64,000 bases of DNA from Alteribacillus bidgolensis (GCF_002886255.1 NZ_KZ614149.1:4027272-4091271), one strand, 5' to 3'. Counted from the first letter of the stretch, positions 8,384-17,028 are shown. Translations and numbers: made by a program. Notes: generated by a model from the letters alone, not told the origin.

Positions 8384-9481
8384 TTGTTAATACAAAGTGA
8401 TACCACTTCTCGCCTTAATAACATAAAAGAAAAAGTAGAAAATAATGTTAGGCTATCCATGGAAGACGGCTTGTTTCTATATAACTCAGAGGACTTGTTA
8501 ACCATTGGCGAGCTGGCTAATCAAGCTAACTTAAAAAAGAATGGCAAAAAAACATATTTCGTGGAAAATATGAGTCTATACTTCACCAATGTATGTGAAG
8601 CCACTTGTGCTTTTTGCCACTTCAAAAGAAAACCAGGTGAAGACGGAGCATATACAAATTCTCCTATGGAAATGGTAGAACAAGTAAAAGAACGTATTAC
8701 ACCTAATGTAAAGGAATTTCATATCACTGGCGGCCATAACACGGAAGTTCCTTTTGATTATTATGTGGATTCTATAAGGACGTTAAAAGAACACTTCCCG
8801 GATGTGACCATAAAGGCTTATACAGGGGCTGAAATTGAATTTTTCTCTAGACAAAGCGGTCTTAGTTATAAAGAGGTACTTAACAAGCTGAAAGACGCCG
8901 GCCTTTCATCGCTAACAGGCGGGGGAGCAGAAATTTTATCAGAAAGATACCGGAAAAAAATGAGTGTAAATAAAGCAACAACCGAACAATGGCTAGACGT
9001 ACATCGCAGCGCTCATTCTTTAGGTATCCCTACCCATGCAACCATGCTTTACGGATCGATTGAAACGCTCGAAGAAAGACTTCAGCATATGATTTATTTG
9101 CGTGAGCTTCAAGATGAAACAAACGGCTTTTTAGTATTTATTCCACTGGCTGTTCAGCCGAAAAGCACCAATTCAAAAATAACAAAAAGAACAAGTGCCG
9201 TAGAAGACTTAAAGACAATAGCTATCAGTCGTTTGATGCTGGATAATTTTCAACACATAAAGTCCTATTTTATTACATTAGGTACACAAGTAGCACAGCT
9301 GGCATTAAACTTTGGGGCGTCAGATATCCATGGAACGCTCATCGAGGAACGAATTAGTCATTCCGCTGGCGCTTTGTCTCCAAAAGGTTTAACAAGAGAT
9401 GAATTAGTATACCTAGTAAAAGAAGCAAATCGTATTCCAGTAGAAAGAGATACACTTTATAACGAATTAAAAACATACTAA
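8384..9481 (+). CDS. mqnE: Radical SAM enzyme, aminofutalosine synthase-like (MqnE)
   Basis: Futalosine-route menaquinone enzymes of this type join a SAM-derived adenosyl radical to 3-enolpyruvoyl-benzoate. 365 residues. The cluster cysteines C71, C75 and C78 (CEATCAFC) follow YFTNV; also present are HITGGHN, IKAYTGAEIEF and SLTGGGAEIL, which align with the MqnE motifs (more usually TAVEI and LPGGGAEI). The start is TTG 8384, behind AGGAGG with 8-base spacing. It stands alone with its own terminator; no mqnA, mqnC or mqnD is in the window. MqnC is the main alternative. An orphan paralogue with another substrate is possible. Confidence 0.75.
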   Translation: MLIQSDTTSRLNNIKEKVENNVRLSMEDGLFLYNSEDLLTIGELANQANLKKNGKKTYFVENMSLYFTNVCEATCAFCHFKRKPGEDGAYTNSPMEMVEQVKERITPNVKEFHITGGHNTEVPFDYYVDSIRTLKEHFPDVTIKAYTGAEIEFFSRQSGLSYKEVLNKLKDAGLSSLTGGGAEILSERYRKKMSVNKATTEQWLDVHRSAHSLGIPTHATMLYGSIETLEERLQHMIYLRELQDETNGFLVFIPLAVQPKSTNSKITKRTSAVEDLKTIAISRLMLDNFQHIKSYFITLGTQVAQLALNFGASDIHGTLIEERISHSAGALSPKGLTRDELVYLVKEANRIPVERDTLYNELKTY

Positions 9482-9492
9482 ACAAAAGAAAG

Positions 9493-9530
9493 ATGGAGCC
9501 ATTCTTGAAGTGAAATGGCTCCATTTTATT
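9493..9530 (+). terminator. Terminator after mqnE-like gene
   Basis: ATGGAGCCATT pairs with AATGGCTCCAT (11 perfect base pairs, 10-base loop), followed by TTTATT. Confidence 0.88.
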
Positions 9531-9681
9531 ATCGTTTGAACGAACCCTGGATCTCTTGTGCAGCTTCTTTTTCGTAACTAGTTTTTTTGGTTAGTTTGAA
9601 CTTTCATATGTACCCGTGCTGCTGTCAAAGGAATCTTCCCAATGGTTATTGTTTTCCTCTTCCTGATTTTTATATGTCCCT

Positions 9682-10170
9682 TCAAACCCATTTTTGTTCA
9701 AATGAAGCGTTTCTATCTTCCGTTTGAGTATTTTCTCGTTCTGTAGCGGAGAAAGAGAATTCTGACGGCTCTAGAGAATGGTCCTCTTTTTCGTTGCTGT
9801 CGTCTAAGCTGGGTGTTGGATGAAAAAGACGGTTCCACAGTTGACCGAAAGATCCAAATTCAAAACCAAAGCTGTTCCAATGGTTAGAAAAGGATGCCTC
9901 TTCAGAATCGGATTTTTCTGTATTGCCGGTTGATTTCCATTTTTGATCGAAATCTTTAAGTTTTTCTTCTTCTGATCGAGTATCTTCTTCAGATTTTTCC
10001 GCTTCTTCTTGTGCTTCTTTCCACGTTTTCTCCCATTCTTCTTGGGTCATGTTTTCTTCTGTTTCATGGTTCTCTTTAGGTTGTTCCCAAAAAGAATGTT
10101 CAGAAGCAGCTCCTAATTGGAGAGGAACAAGTAAGCTTGTACTAACAATAATGATTGCAGCTTTTTTCAA
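9682..10170 (-). CDS. Secreted acidic low-complexity protein, C-terminus apparently frameshifted
   Basis: Not a family I recognise. An N-terminal signal peptide (KKAAIIIVSTSLLVPLQ then a small-residue cleavage region) is followed by a Glu/Ser-rich hydrophilic chain of about 135 residues with FDQKW and SNHWNSF motifs. TTG 10170 is chosen because AAAGGA lies 9 bases upstream; GTG 10188 is an alternative. The frame ends FEQKWV-stop at 9682. Dropping one G from the GGG run at that point lets translation continue about 31 residues to a TAA at 9591-9593, adding a second NHW..SF motif that repeats the upstream FxQKW-NHWxxSF unit. The intact protein therefore probably ended at 9591. Confidence 0.6.
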   Translation of the reverse strand: MKKAAIIIVSTSLLVPLQLGAASEHSFWEQPKENHETEENMTQEEWEKTWKEAQEEAEKSEEDTRSEEEKLKDFDQKWKSTGNTEKSDSEEASFSNHWNSFGFEFGSFGQLWNRLFHPTPSLDDSNEKEDHSLEPSEFSFSATERENTQTEDRNASFEQKWV

Positions 10171-10345
10171 TACGTGATGTCCTTTCACACCATATTCTTA
10201 AGAACATAGTAGCATAGAACATGCATCGTTCCTATTCATTTTAGGAATGTTAAAAAGGAATTTTGCAGAATGACTATAAAATCTTCATAATATAATAGGA
10301 ACTAAAGGATTTCGTAGGTAATTTAAAAGATAAGGGGGGGATAAG

Positions 10346-10456
10346 ATGGAACATGCTTTAACCGGCGCAACGTGGTTTTGGCTTCTGGTACCAATGCCAT
10401 TACTCATTATTTTATCTATTATTACTTACTTTACGGAAAAGGGGAATAAACAGTGA
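10346..10456 (+). CDS. Symporter small accessory protein (36 residues, one membrane helix)
   Basis: A 36-codon gene with one hydrophobic helix (WFWLLVPMPLLIILSIITYF) and a charged, short C-terminus (TEKGNKQ). ATAAGGGGGGATAAG is its ribosome binding site. Its stop overlaps the GTG start of the sodium symporter (GTGA), so the two are translationally coupled. Short single-helix partners of this kind are known upstream of sodium/solute symporter family transporters; the precise role is not settled. Confidence 0.8.
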   Translation: MEHALTGATWFWLLVPMPLLIILSIITYFTEKGNKQ

Positions 10457-11922
10457 ATGCTCCGACGCTGATTACATTTTTAATTTACTTAATTGGAATG
10501 TTTTCCATTGGTCTTATTTTTTACAAATTAACGAATAACCTATCTGATTATGTTTTAGGGGGAAGAAAACTTGGCGGAGCTGTCGCAGCATTAAGTGCTG
10601 GAGCTTCAGATATGAGCAGCTGGCTGATTCTTGCTTTGCCAGGAGCTATGTACATTGGCGGGATGAGTGAAATTTGGCTTCCGATCGGACTTGCTGTGGG
10701 TGCCTATTTAAATTGGCAGTTTATGGCGAAGCGATTACGCCGTTATACAGAAATCTCTAACAATTCCATTACCATCCCGGATTTTTTGGAGAATCGTTTT
10801 AGAGATCAGTCTAAAGTGTTAAGAATTGTATCTGCTGTTTTTATTTTATTATTTTTTGCTTTTTACACATCTTCTGGTCTTGTGGGCGGGGCAACGTTAT
10901 TTGTGCAATCATTTGGCTGGGAGTACACAACAGCTCTTTGGATTGGCGTTGCTATTATTATTACGTATACGTTTCTTGGCGGCTTTTTGGCCGTCAGCTG
11001 GACCGACTTTTTCCAAGGTATTATTATGTTTTTAGCGCTAATTGTCGTACCGATAGTCGCCATTACCGAAATGGGCGGCTGGGGCAATATGATTGCAGCT
11101 GCAGGAGAAGTAGATGCTGCTTACTTGGACGCATTTGCTGGTACATCTGCGATTGGGATTATTTCTCTATTAGCCTGGGGACTAGGATATTTTGGACAGC
11201 CTCATATCATTACAAGGTTTATGGCTATTCGTTCAGAACAAGAAGTTCCAAAAGCACGTTTGATCGGTATTACATGGATGGTGTTGTCTTTGTTTGGCGC
11301 CATATTCACTGGGTTTGTCGGTATCGCATACTTTGCAGGAGCAGGACCGGGAAATGCGCTAGCTGAAGGAGCTCATGAAACGGTCTTCATTGCTTTCACT
11401 CAGCTGCTTTTTAATCCTTGGATTGCTGGATTCCTATTAGCTGCTATATTAGCTGCTATTATGAGTACAATTGATTCACAGCTTTTGGTGTCATCGAGCG
11501 CTTTGGCCGAAGACTTTTATAAAGGATTGTTTCGTCCAAGTGCAAAAGAGCAGGAACTTGTGTGGATTGGTCGTGTCGGAGTATTGTTGATTGCGTTAAT
11601 TGCCACATTATTAGCTTACAACCCTAACAGTACAGTCCTGGAGCTGGTGGAATATGCCTGGGCTGGATTTGGGGCAGTATTTGGACCGGTTATTCTTCTG
11701 TCGCTGTTTTGGAGGAGAACAACAAAGTGGGGGGCGCTTGCTGGTATGGTTGCCGGGGGACTAACGGTTATTCTTTGGGCTATTCCAGAAGGCGGTTTGT
11801 TCGATTTATATGAACTCGTTCCAGGGTTTTTAGCCGGCGGATTAGCTGTTATTCTTGTCAGTTATATCGATCAGGAACCCGTTTATGAAATTACGGAGGA
11901 ATTTGATAAAGTAAAGGGATAA
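10453..11922 (+). CDS. putP: Sodium:solute symporter, proline (PutP/OpuE) type
   Basis: SSS-family transporter of 489 residues with about 13 membrane helices. Family signatures: YVLGGRKLGG, ALSAGASDMSSW in helix 2 (Na+ and proline binding region in PutP), GLGYFGQPHIITRFMA, and MSTIDSQLL near helix 9. It imports proline with sodium, for catabolism or osmoprotection. GTG 10453 overlaps the stop of the 36-codon partner gene. A strong terminator follows. Which of the PutP and OpuE roles applies cannot be decided here; an osmotic role would need promoter evidence that I do not see. Confidence 0.88.
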   Translation: MNAPTLITFLIYLIGMFSIGLIFYKLTNNLSDYVLGGRKLGGAVAALSAGASDMSSWLILALPGAMYIGGMSEIWLPIGLAVGAYLNWQFMAKRLRRYTEISNNSITIPDFLENRFRDQSKVLRIVSAVFILLFFAFYTSSGLVGGATLFVQSFGWEYTTALWIGVAIIITYTFLGGFLAVSWTDFFQGIIMFLALIVVPIVAITEMGGWGNMIAAAGEVDAAYLDAFAGTSAIGIISLLAWGLGYFGQPHIITRFMAIRSEQEVPKARLIGITWMVLSLFGAIFTGFVGIAYFAGAGPGNALAEGAHETVFIAFTQLLFNPWIAGFLLAAILAAIMSTIDSQLLVSSSALAEDFYKGLFRPSAKEQELVWIGRVGVLLIALIATLLAYNPNSTVLELVEYAWAGFGAVFGPVILLSLFWRRTTKWGALAGMVAGGLTVILWAIPEGGLFDLYELVPGFLAGGLAVILVSYIDQEPVYEITEEFDKVKG

Positions 11923-11931
11923 CAGACGTTT

Positions 11932-11971
11932 AAAACGCGCTCACAGGAAAAAACTCCTGTTAGCGCGTTTT
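11932..11971 (+). terminator. Terminator after putP
   Basis: A 17-base arm beginning AAAACGCGC pairs with an arm ending GCGCGTTTT around a 6-base loop. It may also stop the small minus-strand gene on the other side. Confidence 0.85.
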
Positions 11972-12019
11972 GAACATTGGTATGCGTTTCAGGGCTCGTA
12001 CTTTTCTTATGTAGAATTT

Positions 12020-12103
12020 CTAGTAGCCTCTTCTTATATTAAAAATGGACCAAATACCTGTTGTGATGGAGACAATAATACTACCAATGATAAACCAATG
12101 CAT
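12020..12103 (-). CDS. Possible 27-residue single-helix membrane peptide
   Basis: A 27-codon frame starting MHWFIIGSIIVS and ending RRGY, one membrane helix with a basic C-terminus. AAAGGGG lies upstream but about 14 bases from the ATG, longer than ideal. It resembles the small subunits that accompany sodium symporters and sits in the gap after putP, on the opposite strand. No other gene occupies 11972-12333. Existence is uncertain. Confidence 0.3.
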   Translation of the reverse strand: MHWFIIGSIIVSITTGIWSIFNIRRGY

Positions 12104-12333
12104 GATCAATCCAAACCCCTTTCTTCAAGCTTCACAACTCTTTACTATTTAAAAGAATAGTATGGTTTCTGAAAAAAATCAATGAAAAAAGAAAGAACGT
12201 TTACATTTAAAATACTTCGTTTTTAATGTTCCTGCTTTAGACTAAAATATGTAGGTCCTCTTTAGAAAAAAAATCCTATTTACAGATTAAGCTTTAATAA
12301 GATTAAAAACTTACATATTGTAAAGGACGTATA

Positions 12334-12380
12334 GAAAAAGGGTGTTCTATAAGCAGATAATGCTTTTTAGAACACCCTTT
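12334..12380 (-). terminator. Terminator after the DUF779 gene
   Basis: A 13-base perfect stem (AAAGGGTGTTCTA with TAGAACACCCTTT) just beyond the stop codon of the minus-strand gene, with a T run on that strand. Confidence 0.88.
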
Positions 12381-12390
12381 GTCACTGTGG

Positions 12391-12768
12391 TCAAGTTTGC
12401 GTCCTTTCTTCTTCCTGCAGCGCTTTACGTTCTTCTTCAGAATATACTCTAGAACGAGTTAAAAACCGTTTACCTTCCGGACCTTCAAGAGAGAACATGC
12501 CGCCGCGTCCATCTACCACGTCAATAATGAGCTGCGTATGCTTCCAGTATTCGTATTGGTCTTTTGAAATATAAAAGGGCATGCCGCCAATCTGGCCTAA
12601 ATACATATCACTGCTGCCTACTTTAAAATCTCCTTCCGGAAAACACATTGGAGAACTTCCGTCACAACAGCCCCCTGATTGGTGAAACATCAATGGGCCA
12701 TGCCGCTCTTTTAATTTTTCAATCAATTCAAGGGCTCCATCGGTGGCCGTTACTTTTTTTACTTTCAA
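12391..12768 (-). CDS. DUF779 protein, aldehyde dehydrogenase partner
   Basis: A 125-residue protein of the DUF779 family. It has the conserved cysteine/histidine cluster FHQSGGCCDGSSPMCFPEGDF (written here only as a landmark; residues about 28-48), then IGGMPFYISKDQYEYW, a strand-rich domain. The family is regularly found beside acetaldehyde/aldehyde dehydrogenase genes, as here; the clustered cysteines suggest a metal-binding or thiol-linked helper function, but the activity is unknown. AAAGGGTGACTTTC is the ribosome binding site. It is downstream of the dehydrogenase, with a hairpin between them, and has its own terminator. Confidence 0.82.
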   Translation of the reverse strand: MKVKKVTATDGALELIEKLKERHGPLMFHQSGGCCDGSSPMCFPEGDFKVGSSDMYLGQIGGMPFYISKDQYEYWKHTQLIIDVVDGRGGMFSLEGPEGKRFLTRSRVYSEEERKALQEEERTQT

Positions 12769-12927
12769 AGAAAGTCACCCTTTCCTTAAATAATCATAGG
12801 CGCGCCCTGATGAATGTGCTGGTAGTTACAGAAATTCTGCGCTGTTTTGTCAGAACCTGGGCGCTGACAATGGTTTAGTATTATTAATAGTATTATCCCT
12901 ATACCCGCTAAGATGAATGGTGTAACT

Positions 12928-12968
12928 GAAAAAGCAGGCGAGGGCAGTTAATAACTGCACCGGCCTGC
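12928..12968 (-). terminator. Terminator between aldehyde dehydrogenase and DUF779
   Basis: On the minus strand GCAGGC..GCAGTTA pairs with TAACTGC..GCCTGC, followed by TTTTT. It probably reduces readthrough into the DUF779 gene. Confidence 0.7.
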
Positions 12969-12976
12969 AAATAATT

Positions 12977-14497
12977 TTAAAAGAAACCTAGAGCATTGTC
13001 GCTGTAGCTGATCAGCAAGTTTTTCGTTTGCTGGTAATGATCAAGCATCATTTTGTGGTTTTCTCGGCCGATACCTGATTTTTTGTAGCCGCCAAAGGCT
13101 GCATGAGCTGGATAATCATGATAACAATTGGTCCAAACGCGGCCGGCTTCAATTTCGCGGCCGAAGCGGTAAGCTGTATTAATATCGCGGGTCCAAATTC
13201 CAGCTCCTAATCCGTAAAGTGTATCGTTTGCAACAGACAAAGCTTCTTCTTTTGTTTTAAAGGTTGCCACAGAGAGGACGGGGCCGAAAATCTCTTCTTG
13301 GAAGACACGCATTTTATTGGAGCCTTTAAAAATAGTCGGCTGTACATAATATCCATTGGCAAGTTCTCCGTTTAGTGCGTTTTTGCCGCCGCCGGCCAGA
13401 ACTTCGGCTCCTTCTTGTTTCCCTATATCAAGATAAGACATAATTTTTTCCATCTGTTCTTGAGAGGCCTGCGCACCCATCATCGTATCGGTATCAAGCG
13501 GGTGTCCGGTTTTTATTGATTCAACCCGCTGCAGCGCTCGTTCCATAAAGCGATCGTAAATCGATTCATGAATAAGAGCGCGGGAAGGACATGTACAAAC
13601 TTCCCCTTGGTTTAAAGCAAACATGACGAAACCTTCAATTGCTTTATCAAGAAACTTATCGTCTTCTCTCATCACATCTTCAAAAAAGATGTTCGGAGAT
13701 TTACCGCCAAGCTCTAAAGTGACAGGAATGATATTCTCGGAAGCATACTGCATGATCAAACGGCCGGTTGTTGTTTCTCCGGTAAACGCTACTTTGGAAA
13801 TGCGGCTGTTTGAAGCAAGCGGCTTCCCGGCTTCTACACCAAAACCATTTACTATATTTAACACACCAGGCGGGAGAAGGTCTTTAATAAGGTCAAGCAG
13901 GACATGAATGGAAGCAGGTGTTTGTTCTGCCGGCTTTAAAACGATGCAGTTACCAGCTGCAAGTGCAGGAGCAATCTTCCATGTGGCCATTAACAGCGGG
14001 AAGTTCCATGGAATAATCTGCCCAACAACGCCAAGAGGCTCATGAAAATGATAAGCAACCGTATCATCGCTAATTTGACTTATCGTACCTTCCTGTGTAC
14101 GAATGACACCGGCAAAATATCGGAAATGATCAACAGCAAGCGGAATATCTGCATTTAATGTTTCACGAACAGCTTTTCCGTTTTCCCACGTTTCCGCAAC
14201 AGCCAGCATTTCTAAATTTTCTTCGATACGATCAGCTATTTTATTTAAAATATTGCCGCGTTCAGCAGGAGATGTTCTGCCCCAAGCGTCTTTCGCTTGA
14301 TGCGCAGCATCAATAGCGAGTTCCACGTCTTCTTCGGTAGAACGAGACATTTGACAAAAAACTTCCCCAGTGACAGGCGTAACGTTATCGAAATATTCGC
14401 CTTTTACAGGTGCTTTGTATTCGCCTCCGATAAAATTGTCGTATCGATCTTTAAAATTTACAAGACTTCCAGATGTATTAGGTGCATCATAACGCAT
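12977..14497 (-). CDS. NAD-dependent aldehyde dehydrogenase (acetaldehyde/ExaC type)
   Basis: A 506-residue aldehyde dehydrogenase oxidising small aldehydes to acids. Visible: PWNFPLLMATWKIAPALAAGN, the catalytic glutamate in LELGGKSPN, the cysteine in NQGEVCTCPSRA, and EEIFGPV. The double-cysteine CTCPSR form and linkage to DUF779 are typical of the acetaldehyde dehydrogenase group that supports ethanol or ethanolamine breakdown. The window's eut operon lacks its own aldehyde dehydrogenase, so this enzyme could take the acetaldehyde released there (inference). AAAGGGGATAGAATT precedes ATG 14497. A possible cre lies at 14602-14617. Confidence 0.92.
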   Translation of the reverse strand: MRYDAPNTSGSLVNFKDRYDNFIGGEYKAPVKGEYFDNVTPVTGEVFCQMSRSTEEDVELAIDAAHQAKDAWGRTSPAERGNILNKIADRIEENLEMLAVAETWENGKAVRETLNADIPLAVDHFRYFAGVIRTQEGTISQISDDTVAYHFHEPLGVVGQIIPWNFPLLMATWKIAPALAAGNCIVLKPAEQTPASIHVLLDLIKDLLPPGVLNIVNGFGVEAGKPLASNSRISKVAFTGETTTGRLIMQYASENIIPVTLELGGKSPNIFFEDVMREDDKFLDKAIEGFVMFALNQGEVCTCPSRALIHESIYDRFMERALQRVESIKTGHPLDTDTMMGAQASQEQMEKIMSYLDIGKQEGAEVLAGGGKNALNGELANGYYVQPTIFKGSNKMRVFQEEIFGPVLSVATFKTKEEALSVANDTLYGLGAGIWTRDINTAYRFGREIEAGRVWTNCYHDYPAHAAFGGYKKSGIGRENHKMMLDHYQQTKNLLISYSDNALGFF

Positions 14498-14601
14498 ATA
14501 ATTCTATCCCCTTTCTGTTTGTAGAAAAGTTGTTTGGAAGAAAAAGCACCAAACCTGCTAGATTGATAGACTTTAGACCTTCAACCCTCCTTCCATTTTA
14601 T

Positions 14602-14617
14602 TTGAAATCGTTTACAC
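14602..14617. promoter_or_regulatory. Possible CcpA cre site upstream of aldehyde dehydrogenase
   Basis: TTGAAATCGTTTACAC departs from the cre consensus WTGNNARCGNWWWCAW at two positions. It lies about 105 bases upstream of the minus-strand dehydrogenase. Confidence 0.35.
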
Positions 14618-14783
14618 TTCATTATTTTACCATTACTGGTGAAAAATTTAAAATAATTTATTTATATACGTCGTAATGATTCGTAATTTAGTATTCCATC
14701 CAAATTTTTCACATTCATAATTGTCGAATTGAACTAATTATTTAACTAATCATTCAATTAGACCAGGGAAAGCATTTGAAATA

Positions 14784-14799
14784 TTATAAACGTTTTCAT
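14784..14799. promoter_or_regulatory. Possible CcpA cre site upstream of the 14.9-kb membrane protein gene
   Basis: TTATAAACGTTTTCAT fits WTGNNARCGNWWWCAW except for A in place of the first G. It is about 90 bases upstream of the plus-strand gene. Confidence 0.35.
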
Positions 14800-14889
14800 T
14801 TGAAGGGAAGAATGTTTTTTCATATACTATAAGGAACCCTATCTAACAACTAGGACAACGATAGACAGCGAAGAAGGAGTACCATTAAA

Positions 14890-15255
14890 ATGCTAAAAAG
14901 TATTTTGCAAGTGGTTTTTTTTATTGCGGTAGGTGCACTGATTTTCAATGATTTTTTCCCGCATACTCCCTTTGCAGTTAATATATCTACTACAGCCATT
15001 TTATTCATTATGGTTGTGACAATCATTGCTTCTGTTGCAGTTCCTTCGATTCGACGTACGTTCAGCCCGTGGTCAAGCTTTCGTTTTAAATTAATATTAA
15101 CCATTTATGTTGTCGCGCTTATTACAGGATTTACGCTTATTGGAGGATCATCAACCGCAGGGTTTGACTTGTATAGTCCATTATTCATTGTACTCGTTTT
15201 ACTGCAGACATTCTTATTGATTAACGAATATCGACGACTAAATAGGAAGCAATAG
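14890..15255 (+). CDS. Small four-helix membrane protein of unknown function
   Basis: Not recognised. 121 residues with four hydrophobic segments (about 5-25, 30-52, 66-86 and 93-112), a short basic loop (SIRRTF) between helices 2 and 3, and a basic tail ending RRLNRKQ. GAAGAAGGAGTACCATTAAA supplies the ribosome binding site. It lies 15 bases before a GNAT acetyltransferase gene and is probably co-transcribed with it. No catalytic motif is evident. Confidence 0.7.
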   Translation: MLKSILQVVFFIAVGALIFNDFFPHTPFAVNISTTAILFIMVVTIIASVAVPSIRRTFSPWSSFRFKLILTIYVVALITGFTLIGGSSTAGFDLYSPLFIVLVLLQTFLLINEYRRLNRKQ

Positions 15256-15270
15256 GATGGAGGTGTATTT

Positions 15271-15771
15271 TTGAAATATACGTTTGAACGGTTGCAAAAG
15301 CAGCACTGGCCTGAAGTAAAAGAAATTTATGAAATGGGAATAGAAACAGAAATTGCTACATTTGAAACGAAAGCTCCATCGTGGGAAATCTGGTCAGCAA
15401 CTCATGATCTCATCTGCCGCCTTGTTGCCCTAGAAGTAGAAACCAATGAAGTGCTTGGATGGGCCGCTATTTCACCGGTTTCCAACCGGGCGGTATATGA
15501 TGGTGTAGGGGAAACGAGTATATACATAAGAGGCGATATCCGCGGTCAGGGACTCGGGACAGCTTTATTAAAAGAGTTAATAGCCGTAACAGAAAAAGAA
15601 GGCTACTGGATGCTTCAAGCTGGCATTTTTCCAGAAAACCGAAACAGCATCAAAATTCACGAAGGGGCAGGATTTCGAAAAGTCGGCACACGTGAGCGGA
15701 TCGGACAGTTGAATGGCGTTTGGCGAGATGTCGAATTGTTCGAAAGACGAAGTGATGTAGCAGGGGTATAA
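15271..15771 (+). CDS. GNAT N-acetyltransferase, phosphinothricin/methionine-sulfoximine type
   Basis: A 166-residue Gcn5-related acetyltransferase. The acetyl-CoA site is RGDIRGQGLGTALLKELI (motif A), and ENRNSIKIHEGAGFRKVGTRERIGQLNGVWRD gives the C-terminal signature of the Pat/YwnH/MddA group (landmark at residues about 121-152). These enzymes acetylate phosphinothricin, methionine sulfoximine or related amino acid analogues. The start is TTG 15271 behind GGAGG. It follows a small membrane protein gene by 15 bases. Confidence 0.88.
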   Translation: MKYTFERLQKQHWPEVKEIYEMGIETEIATFETKAPSWEIWSATHDLICRLVALEVETNEVLGWAAISPVSNRAVYDGVGETSIYIRGDIRGQGLGTALLKELIAVTEKEGYWMLQAGIFPENRNSIKIHEGAGFRKVGTRERIGQLNGVWRDVELFERRSDVAGV

Positions 15772-15837
15772 CCGATAAACGGTTGTACCCTCTTTTTTTG
15801 TTTTGGTTTAGCTTGGCGTTGTCAGCAGCTAGAGGGG

Positions 15838-15915
15838 TAATCAGCGAAAAAATTGTCGGAATGAGCGAAAAATTTGTCACTTCAATCGAAAATTTAAATT
15901 TTATCATCGAAAAGG
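15838..15915. repeat. Left flanking repeat of the NERD pseudogene
   Basis: AGCGAAAAAATTGTCGG and AGCGAAAAATTTGTCAC form a near-tandem unit, followed by TTCAATCGAAAA. The reverse complement of the sequence at 16872-16945 contains nearly the same string (AGCGAAAAATTTATCGC, TTCAATTGAAAA), so the decayed gene lies between inverted copies. Confidence 0.6.
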
Positions 15916-15969
15916 AAAATCGCTCTCTCGTATCGAATGAAACATCCAAGTAGAAAGAGAAGTGATAGA

Positions 15970-16869
15970 TTGATCATTAAACCCCGAACTATGCCCCTCC
16001 AACTCCAAAAAACTGAAAGCACTGGAAAGAAGGCTGTCACCAGAACACCCTAAACGTTTCGTAATAGAAAAAGATGCAGCCAAATGGTTCGCTGGTTATA
16101 AAGGCGAACAATCCATTGACTATCCACTAACTTTTCTCCCCTCAAACAAATTCTATATTCGCCACGGTCTTAGATTGTTCGATGGCTCCCATTATTTTCA
16201 GATCGACACATTAATATTATCCTGGGATTTTTTTCTTATTTTAGAGGTGAAAATATCTCCGGAACATTAATTTTTGATTCCGATTTTACCAGTTTATAAG
16301 AAAGAATGGAGAGAAGGAAGAAGCATTTCTGTATCCACTTATCCAGGTCAGCCGGCATCAAGTCCAGCTTTCCACTTGCCTTCAGCTCTCTGTGCCGATT
16401 GAAGCGTTAGTTGTTATTGGCAACAATCATGCTAGTTTAAAACGAACAGGATAGAAAATGTATGAAAACGTGATACATGGTTCGCTTCTTCATGATAAAA
16501 TCAACCATCTCCAGAGTCACTACCCCAAATCGTTTGACAGGTGCTCACAAGGTTAGAAAACAAGATATATTAAAACAATATGGAATCCCTCCGTCCAAGG
16601 TTATAAAGGGAGTACAATGTCCAGAATGCTTCCGTTTCCCCATGCAGCGCCAGCATGGCAGCTGGCAATGCCCCTTGTGCAGTCACCGCTCTAAAACCGC
16701 ACACCTTCAAGCTCTCCGTGATTATTTCCTTCTTTTTTCTTCGGTAATATCAAACAGAGAAGCAAGAGTGTTTCTACATGCTTCGTCTCCACACACTGAA
16801 AAAGGTTTCTGCAATCGCACGGTTCTACTCGACTCGGTGCCTCGAACAGAGGAGCGAAATATTTATTGA
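15970..16869 (+). pseudogene. Decayed NERD-domain (nuclease-related) protein gene
   Basis: From TTG 15970 the frame reads a clear NERD start (IIKPRTMPLQLQKL, then AGYKGEQSIDY, DGSHYFQIDTLIL, ILEVK) and breaks near 16250. In a shifted frame ISGTLIFDSDFTS follows, then further frame changes (PIEALVVIGN). The C-terminal part is open from about 16540: KQDILKQYGIPP, GVQCPECFRFPMQ and CPLCSHRSKTAHLQALRDY, a zinc-ribbon-like CxxC-CxxC pair, then a last break before 16869. Intact relatives are about 300-330 residues with a NERD domain and this tail. At least three frame disruptions mean it cannot make the full protein. The function of NERD proteins is not well known. Confidence 0.8.
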
Positions 16870-16871
16870 GG

Positions 16872-16945
16872 TTCGCTGATAAAGCTGCTTTTTTCAATTG
16901 AAGCGATAAATTTTTCGCTGATAACCGCAGCAAATTCGCTGACAA
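16872..16945. repeat. Right flanking repeat of the NERD pseudogene (inverted relative to the left copy)
   Basis: TTCGCTGATAA and GCGATAAATTTTTCGCTG units. The reverse complement reads TCAGCGAAAAATTTATCGC then TTCAATTGAAAA, matching the left flank at 15838-15915. Confidence 0.6.
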
Positions 16946-17028
16946 ACTCCAGCACAAGTTTAAAAACCCATTTTTGTGATACAATGGCTCATATCTTAAA
17001 AGTACGGAAAAAGAAAGGATCAGCATTA

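Noticed and set aside
10938..11366. A 142-codon frame inside putP
   Set aside because: It overlaps the symporter fully in another frame, has no ribosome binding site and shows an improbable Tyr/Cys/Arg-rich sequence; it is a shadow of the real gene.
16984..17028. Longer N-terminus for the RlmCD protein
   Set aside because: The ATG overlaps a probable extended -10, and a good ribosome binding site precedes ATG 17029.
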